NCBI GenBank assembly: GCA_945865315.1
Contig: CAMBDK010000017.1
Location: 1 to 38,939, forward strand
Origin: Chitinophaga pinensis
GTDB taxonomy: Bacteria; Bacteroidota; Bacteroidia; 2-12-FULL-35-15
Direction: 5' to 3'
DNA length: 38,939 bases
This document shows positions 16,995 through 24,200 of this stretch, piece after piece (the first letter of the stretch is position 1; each line of letters starts with the position of its first letter). The notes beneath the pieces were generated by a model. It was not told the DNA's origin. It saw only the letters and a list, made by a program, of their open reading frames with translations, and did not search any database. A program made the translations under genes and the position numbers.

Positions 16995-17051
16995 AAATTG
17001 GCAATAAGCAAATGGCAATAAGCAATAAATAATAAGCAAAATTGCCAATTT
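16995..17051. repeat. Inverted repeat enclosing short GCAATAAGCAA repeats
   Basis: AAATTGGCAAT (16995-17005) and its exact complement ATTGCCAATTT (17041-17051) flank 35 bp made of near-tandem units of GGCAATAAGCAA type. It lies between the HD gene and element copy 4. It lacks the T run of a terminator. The rest of 16861-17085 holds nothing I recognise. Confidence 0.6.
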
Positions 17052-17085
17052 GTGGAATGCGATAATTTATCCCGTTTTTAGTATA

Positions 17086-17324
17086 GTAAAGCTTTCAAAA
17101 TAATTTCGACAAAATAGATATATCAATAAAAACAGATGACTTCATTTTTTTGCAAAAAAACATCCTTATGAAAACGCGCTTGAGGAATGAACAAAAGCGA
17201 TGAAGTGTTGCAAGTGGGGAGGAATCTTTTGTTCTTGATTTTTTGTTTCTTTTGTATCAAGACAAAAGAAAAACACACAGTTTTTTAACCATTTAATTTG
17301 CGGGAGTTATTTCAAAAACTTCAC
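17086..17324 (+). repeat. MITE-like dispersed element, copy 4, at the rimO promoter
   Basis: A 239-bp copy with ends GTAAAGC and CTTCAC; the terminal 28 bases pair as an inverted repeat at 20 of 28 positions. The flanks are ATA (17083-17085) and TTA (17325-17327), a near but not exact 3-bp repeat. Both hairpins are well formed: hairpin 1 GAACAAAAG (17189-17197) with CTTTTGTTC (17226-17234), and hairpin 2 TTTCTTTTGT (17246-17255), loop ATCAAG, ACAAAAGAAA (17262-17271). Its last bases adjoin the rimO -7 box. Confidence 0.9.
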
Positions 17325-17325
17325 T

Positions 17326-17333
17326 TATCTTTG
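17326..17333 (+). promoter_or_regulatory. rimO -7 box directly beside element copy 4
   Basis: TATCTTTG is a perfect TAnnTTTG box that starts one base past the element's direct-repeat boundary. The only TTTG upstream (17297-17300) is inside the element, at a spacing of 25 bp, longer than usual. Transcription would start near 17339, about 16 nt before the TTG start of rimO at 17355. Confidence 0.5.
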
Positions 17334-17354
17334 TTAGGAAAAACAATAAAACAA

Positions 17355-18665
17355 TTGAAAACAAAAACACTTAAAAAAAATAAAGTCAATGTAGTTACTC
17401 TCGGCTGTTCAAAAAATATTGTGGACAGTGAAGTATTAATGGGACAATTAAAGGCAAATAATTTTGTTGTGCAGCACGAAAGTACAGATGATGATTCAAG
17501 CATTGTAATTATAAATACTTGCGGATTTATTGACAATGCCAAGCAAGAAAGTATCGATACCATCATTCGCTATGCAAACGCAAAAGAAGAAGGCTTGGTT
17601 CATAAAGTTTATGTTACCGGCTGCCTGAGTGAACGCTATAGAACTGAATTAGAAAAAGAAATCCCCAATATCGATGGGTATTTTGGCACCCGAGAGTTGC
17701 CTCGATTATTAAAAACATTAAAAGCGGATTACAAACACGAGTTAATAGGTGAGCGATTATTAACTACCCCTCATCATTATTCTTATTTTAAAATTTCAGA
17801 AGGTTGTGACAGACCCTGTTCTTTTTGTGCAATACCATTAATGCGTGGCGTGCACATTTCTCGACCAATTGAAGATTTAGTAAAAGAGGCGAAACATCTT
17901 GCAAAAAATGGCACCAAAGAGTTAATGCTTATTGCTCAGGACTTAACTTACTATGGTTTGGATATTTACAAAAAACGTAACCTATCCGAATTACTTAAAA
18001 ATCTTTCAGATGTTGAAGGTATTGAATGGATTCGTTTGCATTATGCTTTTCCAAGCGGTTTCCCTATGGATGTTTTAGATGTAATGAATGAACGTAAAAA
18101 TATTTGCAAATACCTGGATATGCCTTTGCAACATATTACTGATAATATGTTGAAAAGCATGCGCAGAGGAACTACCAAGAAAAGAACTATTGATTTGGTG
18201 AATGAAATACGAGATAAAGTTCCTGGAATTACCATTAGAACAACATTGATAGCAGGCTACCCGGGCGAAACAGAAAAAGACCACCAAGAAATGTTGGAAT
18301 GGATAGAACAGACAAAATTCGATCGTTTAGGTATTTTCGCCTATTCACACGAAGAAAATACCAGCGCTTTTTTACTTAAAGATAATGTTTCCGCTAAAGT
18401 TAAACAAAGCCGAACCGAAGCTGTAATGGCTCTTCAGCAAGGTATTTCGCTTAAGCTAAACCAACAAAAAATAGGTAATACTTATAAAGTTCTTTTTGAT
18501 AAAAAGGAAGGGGATTATTTTATTGGCCGTACCGAATTTGATTCTCCCGAAGTAGATAATGAGGTACTTGTAAAAGCAGATCAAAATTATATACGTATTG
18601 GTGATTTTGCAAATGTTGAAATTATCGCTGCCGAGGATTATGATTTATTTGGAAATGCAATTTAA
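17355..18665 (+). CDS. rimO: Ribosomal protein S12 methylthiotransferase RimO
   Basis: A radical-SAM enzyme that methylthiolates an aspartate of ribosomal protein S12. I place the start at the TTG at 17355 (436 residues, MKTKTLKKNK...). The frame stays open upstream to 17298, but that part is element copy 4 and would lie before the predicted transcription start. The UPF0004 domain holds the three cluster cysteines Cys18 (LGCSKN), Cys56 (NTCGF) and Cys90 (VTGC). The radical-SAM motif is Cys151-x3-Cys155-x2-Cys158 (GCDRPCSFC). A TRAM domain forms the C-terminus (FIGRTEFDSPEVDNEV). The sequence LGCSKNIVDSEVLMGQL and RRGTTKKRT distinguish RimO from MiaB. Confidence 0.95.
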   Translation: MKTKTLKKNKVNVVTLGCSKNIVDSEVLMGQLKANNFVVQHESTDDDSSIVIINTCGFIDNAKQESIDTIIRYANAKEEGLVHKVYVTGCLSERYRTELEKEIPNIDGYFGTRELPRLLKTLKADYKHELIGERLLTTPHHYSYFKISEGCDRPCSFCAIPLMRGVHISRPIEDLVKEAKHLAKNGTKELMLIAQDLTYYGLDIYKKRNLSELLKNLSDVEGIEWIRLHYAFPSGFPMDVLDVMNERKNICKYLDMPLQHITDNMLKSMRRGTTKKRTIDLVNEIRDKVPGITIRTTLIAGYPGETEKDHQEMLEWIEQTKFDRLGIFAYSHEENTSAFLLKDNVSAKVKQSRTEAVMALQQGISLKLNQQKIGNTYKVLFDKKEGDYFIGRTEFDSPEVDNEVLVKADQNYIRIGDFANVEIIAAEDYDLFGNAI

Positions 18666-18705
18666 ATTAATTGTGCTTAATACAATAGTTTAATTTATAC
18701 TCTAA

Positions 18706-18901
18706 GTGGAATATAGAGGTTAATCCAATTGAGCCTATCTAAAAGAAAAAGATGTTATTTTAACAAAATAAATTTATACACGTGTGCGGGAGGTCTGAAC
18801 AAACGCAATTATGTGTTGCCTGTGCGGAGGAATTGCTTGTTATTGAATTTTTGTTTCTTTTTTTTAAAGAAAAAATAAAAACACACAATTTTATTTTAAA
18901 A
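18706..18901 (+). repeat. Strongly diverged copy of the dispersed element (core 18778-18890)
   Basis: The core aligns with the element through GTGTGCGGGAGG, TGCGGAGGAATTG and TTTTTGTTTC, ending with AAAACACAC. Hairpin 1 is kept with a changed sequence: AACAA, a 2-nt bulge, then GCAATT (18798-18810) pairs with AATTGCTTGTT (18831-18841). The segment is bracketed by an exact 11-bp direct repeat, TTATACTCTAA (18695-18705 and 18902-18912). The remaining intergenic DNA up to the protease gene (18913-19061) shows nothing recognisable. Confidence 0.55.
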
Positions 18902-19061
18902 TTATACTCTAACTAAAATTGGTATTTCCCAGTATAAATCATAAATTATCTTAATTTATAATCCCCTTTTAAATTTTTGGTTCGAATATTTATACCCATT
19001 GTTTAAATGGAGAAAGCAAGATATTTTTATTGAACACATTATTTTTAGAATTGCCCAGCCC

Positions 19062-21152
19062 CTATTTCTTCAATTCATTCATAATAGCTATTGTTTCATT
19101 AAGATAAATATCTTTCTTAATACTCTTATGCCATTCTTTTGTTTTAGAAGCTTTTGAAGTATCTAATGCTATGGTTATGGCGTCTCTTTTTAATGATATT
19201 ATTTCTATGTCAGAAACTCCTTTATCAAACTCTTCCATTTTTTGCGATTCTGCCTTATTTCTTTTTTGCTCCAAAATATATTTATCAATATTCAAAGATA
19301 CGAGTGTGCTATCTTTTTGTTTTTTAAAACGTAGGGCGGCATTTTCTAAAATTTTAAATCCTGTATTTTTTCTTAGCCGTGATTCGCTATTTGATTTTAG
19401 TTTTGAAATAGAATACAATGGCTCCAATTTTTCATAAATAGCAGGAGGAATTTCATCCCATTTCATTGGGTAATCTTGTTCTTTTTCCCCCTGATCCAAC
19501 AAATAATATGGATCTGGCAAAACAATATCTGGTATCACCCCTTTTAATTGGGTTGCTCCACCATTTATTCTATAAAATTTTTGAGTGGTAATTTTAACCT
19601 GCCCTAATGGTTTAAAACTATCTTCTTGCGCTGTTAACTGTTCGTCTAAATTAAAAAAACGTTGCACAGTACCCTTTCCAAATGTAGAAGGAGAAGTACC
19701 TATTATTATCCCTCGCTTATAATCTTGGATAGCAGCGGCCAATATTTCGGATGCTGATGCTGAATTCGAATTAACCATAATTGTTAATGGTCCATCGTAG
19801 GTGATGGAAGGGTCTGTATCTTCCATTATATGGGGTAGTCCAAACCTGGATTTTACCTGTACTATTGGTCCGCTTTTAATAAATAATCCTGCCATTGTTA
19901 CCACGTCCGATAGGGAGCCTCCTCCATTATAACGCAAATCTAAAATAATACCATCAATTTTTTCGTTTTTTAATTTTTCAAGTTCTTTTTTTACATCTAT
20001 GGAGCAACTGCGGCCATTTTTACCGTTAAAATCTGCATAAAAAGAAGGTAATTTTATATACCCTATATTTTTCTTTCCTTTTAATATTACTGATTGTGCA
20101 TACGTTTCCTCTATTACCACAATATCGCGTATAATTGGAATTACTAAAACACTATTATCAGGTTTTTTTACTGTCAACCGCACTTCTGTTCCTTTTTTTC
20201 CTCTTATTAGTTGAACAGCATCATCCAAGCGCATATCAGTAATATCAACAGGTTCAGCCTCCCCCTGCGCCACTTTTATTAATACATCACCGGCCTTCAA
20301 TTGCCCTTCTCGATAGGAGGCACTACCAGGAACTATATTGGTAACTTTTATTATACCATCTTTTTCTTGGAGTTGCGCTCCAATACCTTCTAACTGACCG
20401 CTCATGCCAATATCAAAATTCGCTTTTTCTTTTGGAGGGAAAAATTCGGTATGAGGGTCAAATATTGCAGTTATAGAATTAAAGTATGTAGTAAGACGAT
20501 CGTTGCGATCTAATTTTTTCAATCTTTTAAACCAATCATTATTACTTTTTAAAATCTTTTTTCGTGCTGCAATTTCAAGCTCCCCCCTCGATTTAATTTT
20601 AACAGTATCGCTTTTTTCTTTTGCCTTTTCCTGGCTATCCATCATTTCGGAAATACGAGATAGGGTTTGATACTTCAGGTATTTCCTCCATTCTTCTTTT
20701 AATTCATCTTTGTCTTTTGTAAAATTAAGCTTGTCAGAATCAAGCTCAACGCTCTCCTCGGCATTAAAGTCAAATGGCACCTCCAGTATTTCCTGACAAT
20801 AATTTTGTGATTCATCCACACGAATTTTTATAATATCCATTGACTTATTAAAAAAAACAAAATGGCCTGAATTAATATCTTCATCTATTGCGTGTTCATA
20901 CTTTTTTAACTCATCTACATCACTTTGAATTAAAAATTTTTTATTAAAATCTAAGCGTTGGATATAAACTTTTAAAAATTTTTCGGAAAATGCATCATCA
21001 ATAACTTTGGGTGCATAATGCGATGTACTTAAACTCTGCATTACAAATTGATCAATGGCTTCTTCTTTTTCATTCTGAAATATATAAGTATATGAAACAA
21101 GCACTAATGCAATAAGAGAAAGCGACAACAGAAGTTTTTTATTTTTTATCAT
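19062..21152 (-). CDS. Tail-specific (C-terminal processing) protease, S41 family
   Basis: A 696-residue periplasmic serine protease of the Prc/Tsp type, which degrades proteins from non-polar C-termini. Residues 8-25 are a membrane anchor or signal. The DUF-type N-terminal region (about 30-220) is followed by a PDZ domain (about 245-330, with GIGAQLQEKDGIIKVTNIVPGSA) and the S41 catalytic domain. The Ser-Lys dyad is Ser466 (NSNSASASEI) and Lys493 (FGKGTVQ), by alignment with E. coli Tsp Ser452/Lys477. The loop GTSPSTFGK is two residues longer than in E. coli. The length suits the long Tsp class, not CtpA. It is divergent from the alpha-2-macroglobulin gene, with 134 bp between the starts, so the two may share control. 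Confidence 0.93.
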   Translation of the reverse strand: MIKNKKLLLSLSLIALVLVSYTYIFQNEKEEAIDQFVMQSLSTSHYAPKVIDDAFSEKFLKVYIQRLDFNKKFLIQSDVDELKKYEHAIDEDINSGHFVFFNKSMDIIKIRVDESQNYCQEILEVPFDFNAEESVELDSDKLNFTKDKDELKEEWRKYLKYQTLSRISEMMDSQEKAKEKSDTVKIKSRGELEIAARKKILKSNNDWFKRLKKLDRNDRLTTYFNSITAIFDPHTEFFPPKEKANFDIGMSGQLEGIGAQLQEKDGIIKVTNIVPGSASYREGQLKAGDVLIKVAQGEAEPVDITDMRLDDAVQLIRGKKGTEVRLTVKKPDNSVLVIPIIRDIVVIEETYAQSVILKGKKNIGYIKLPSFYADFNGKNGRSCSIDVKKELEKLKNEKIDGIILDLRYNGGGSLSDVVTMAGLFIKSGPIVQVKSRFGLPHIMEDTDPSITYDGPLTIMVNSNSASASEILAAAIQDYKRGIIIGTSPSTFGKGTVQRFFNLDEQLTAQEDSFKPLGQVKITTQKFYRINGGATQLKGVIPDIVLPDPYYLLDQGEKEQDYPMKWDEIPPAIYEKLEPLYSISKLKSNSESRLRKNTGFKILENAALRFKKQKDSTLVSLNIDKYILEQKRNKAESQKMEEFDKGVSDIEIISLKRDAITIALDTSKASKTKEWHKSIKKDIYLNETIAIMNELKK

Positions 21153-21286
21153 ACAATTGAATAATTATTTAATCATAAAACTACTAATTATAAATGAAAA
21201 AAATATTTTTTAGAATAATTTTATTAAATTTATTAAAGTGATTAACTTTAGCAAAAGTTTCAAATAGACCTAAAAAATTATTTATT

Positions 21287-24200
21287 ATGTCAAAACGATT
21301 ATTATTATTTATAATAGCTTTTGTGGCTGCTCTCATAACAGCTCTTACATTATTAAACAAGAACTCAAGCCCTTCCAAAAAAACAGAAAATGCAGCCTTT
21401 ATTTCATATATAAACGCCTATACATCAGGAATTATATCAACTGGATCCACTATTCGTATTTTACTTACTAACGAAATTGAAACTCCTATCGAAATTGGTA
21501 AACCAATTGAAAAAACGCTTTTTGATTTTTCTCCCTCAATAAAAGGTGCTGCTGTTTGGTTAGATAGCAGAACGATTGAATTCCGACCAGAAAAACCTTT
21601 GCCAAGTAATATACATTATGATGCAGAATTTTATTTGTCATCTATTTTAAAAGTAACCGATGCGTTTGAAACTTTCAAATTTGATTTCCAAACAATGAAG
21701 CAATCATTTGAGGTATACGTAGATGGTATCACAACTACAGATAAAAAAAGTTTGCGGACACAACGTTTGGATGGATCAATTGCTACAGCAGATATTGCCG
21801 ATCCGCTATTGGTGGAAAAATTATTAACCGTGTCGCAAAACAATAAAAATTTTGCAATCACATGGATTCACGAATCAAATAAAACAACACATCGTTTTTC
21901 TGTGGATGGGCTACAAAGAAACGAAAAGCCTGAGACTGTTGAATTAAAATGGGATGGCGCAGCATTGGATCTTGATATCAAAGGAAGCCAAATTTTTACT
22001 ATACCCGCACTTGGTGATTTCAAAGTAGTGGATGTAAAAGTGTTACAAAGCCCTGAACAACATGTTATAATTCAGTTTTCAGATCCTATTATGGAAGGGC
22101 AAACTCTTGATGGATTAGTTACTTTAAGGAAGGATGTGCCATTAAAATATATTATCGAAGATAATGAAATACGCGTATACCCTCAAACTCGGCAAATTGG
22201 ATCGCAAATGATTGCAGTTGAATTAGGTGTTAAAAATATTTTAGGAACGCCATTGGCTGCTCGTTATGTGATGGAAATATTGTTCAACGAATTAAAACCT
22301 GAAGTTCAGTTAATTGGTAAAGGTGTGATTTTACCAAATTCTAAAGGTTTGATTTTCCCTTTTAAAGCAGTGAGTTTAAAAGCAATTGATGTTAAAATTT
22401 TAAAAATATACGAAAAAAATATCCCTCAGTTTTTACAGGTAAATAATTTTGAAGGTAATCGTGAACTTAGACGTGTAGGGAAGATTGTATTAAAAAAAAC
22501 AGTGCAGCTAAGCCAAAAAAACGCAGTGGATTTGGGTAAATGGAATACCTATTCTTTGGATTTAGCACAATTGATAAAAACTGAACCTGGTGCGATTTAC
22601 AATGTAATTATTAGTTTCAAAAAAGAATATGCTACCTATAAATGTGATAGTAGCGATACAGAAAATATGGAGGAATCTGATTTGCAGGAAGTGATGGAGG
22701 ATGAAACAATGGAGGAGGATAAACACGAATGGGATTATTATGGCGAATATTATTATGATGATTATGAATATTACAATTATGATTATAACGATTTAGAAAA
22801 CCCATGCAAAGCTGCCTATTACAAAAACAAAGAAGTAAAGCGCAATGTATTGGCTTCTGATTTAGGCTTAATAGCAAAATGTGGAACGGATGGTTCTATG
22901 AATTTTATTGTAACCAATTTAATAACAGCAAAGCCCATTGCAGGAGCAACAGTTGAATTATTGGATTATCAACTGCAGGTATTAAAATCTCTTAAAACCA
23001 ATGATGATGGTATGTGTGATGCTATCTTTAAAAAGAAACCTTTTTTGATGCTTGTTAAAAGTGCTGAGCAACGTGGATATTTAAAGTTAGATGACGGCTC
23101 CTCCCTTTCTTTGAGTGCATTTGATATTTCGGGGGAACAAATACAAAAAGGAATTAAAGGATATATTTATGGAGAGCGCGGGGTATGGAGGCCTGGTGAT
23201 ACTTTATTTTTGTCCTTTATCCTTGAAGATAAGTTAAATACCCTGCCTAAAAACCACCCTGTGCAATTTGAATTATTGAATCCACAAGGCCAAGTATTTA
23301 GAAAAATGATTAAAACGATTGGAATGAATGGCTTCTATAATTTTGCTACCACTACTGAAAAAAATTCCCCTACCGGCAACTGGACTGCTCGTGTAAAAGT
23401 TGGTGGAGTATGGTTTACGAAAAGCATTAAGGTGGAAACCATAATGCCGAATCGCTTAAAAATTAAATTGGATTTTGGAACGGAACAACTTTCTGTGGCA
23501 CATAAAGATCAAAATGGGAATTTGGAAGTAAAATGGTTAATGGGGGCAATCGCCAAAAATTTAAATGCAAAAGTAGAAGCTACCTTAACACAGATCCCTA
23601 CTACTTTCAAAAAATATGAGGACTATCATTTTGTAGATGCGTCGCGCAATTTCAGCTCTGAAGCAATAACTGTTTTTGATGGGAATACAAATGAATTAGG
23701 CAAAGCCATTGTAAAACCAAATATATCTGTTAAAGATGCGGCACCAGGTATGCTACGTGCAAACTTTAAAATCAGAGTATTTGAACAAGGCGGTGCTTTT
23801 AGTGTAGATCAATTTTCAATACCTTACTCTCCTTATGCTTCTTACGTAGGGATGAAACTCCCTGAAGGCAGTAAATTTAGCGGTGCCTTACAAACTGATA
23901 CCAATCATATTGTAAAAATTATTACAGTTAACAGTGATGGGAAACCAATTTCAAAAAACAAATTAAAGGTACAAGTTTATAAAGTAAACTGGAGATGGTG
24001 GTGGGATAGCTACGAAGGTGATTTAGCAAACTACGTGGGTAATGAATATAAACAGCCGCTTCAAGAACAATTTATTTCAACTGTTGATGGTAAAGGACAA
24101 TTTATTTTCCGCGTAAATCGACCTGATTGGGGGCGTTTTTATGTTTGTATAACTGACCTAGAGAGTGGACACCGAACAGGGAAAACTGTTTATATTGACT

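Noticed and set aside
17298-17354. N-terminal extension of rimO into element copy 4
   Set aside because: The extra codons come from the inserted repeat and lie upstream of the predicted transcription start.
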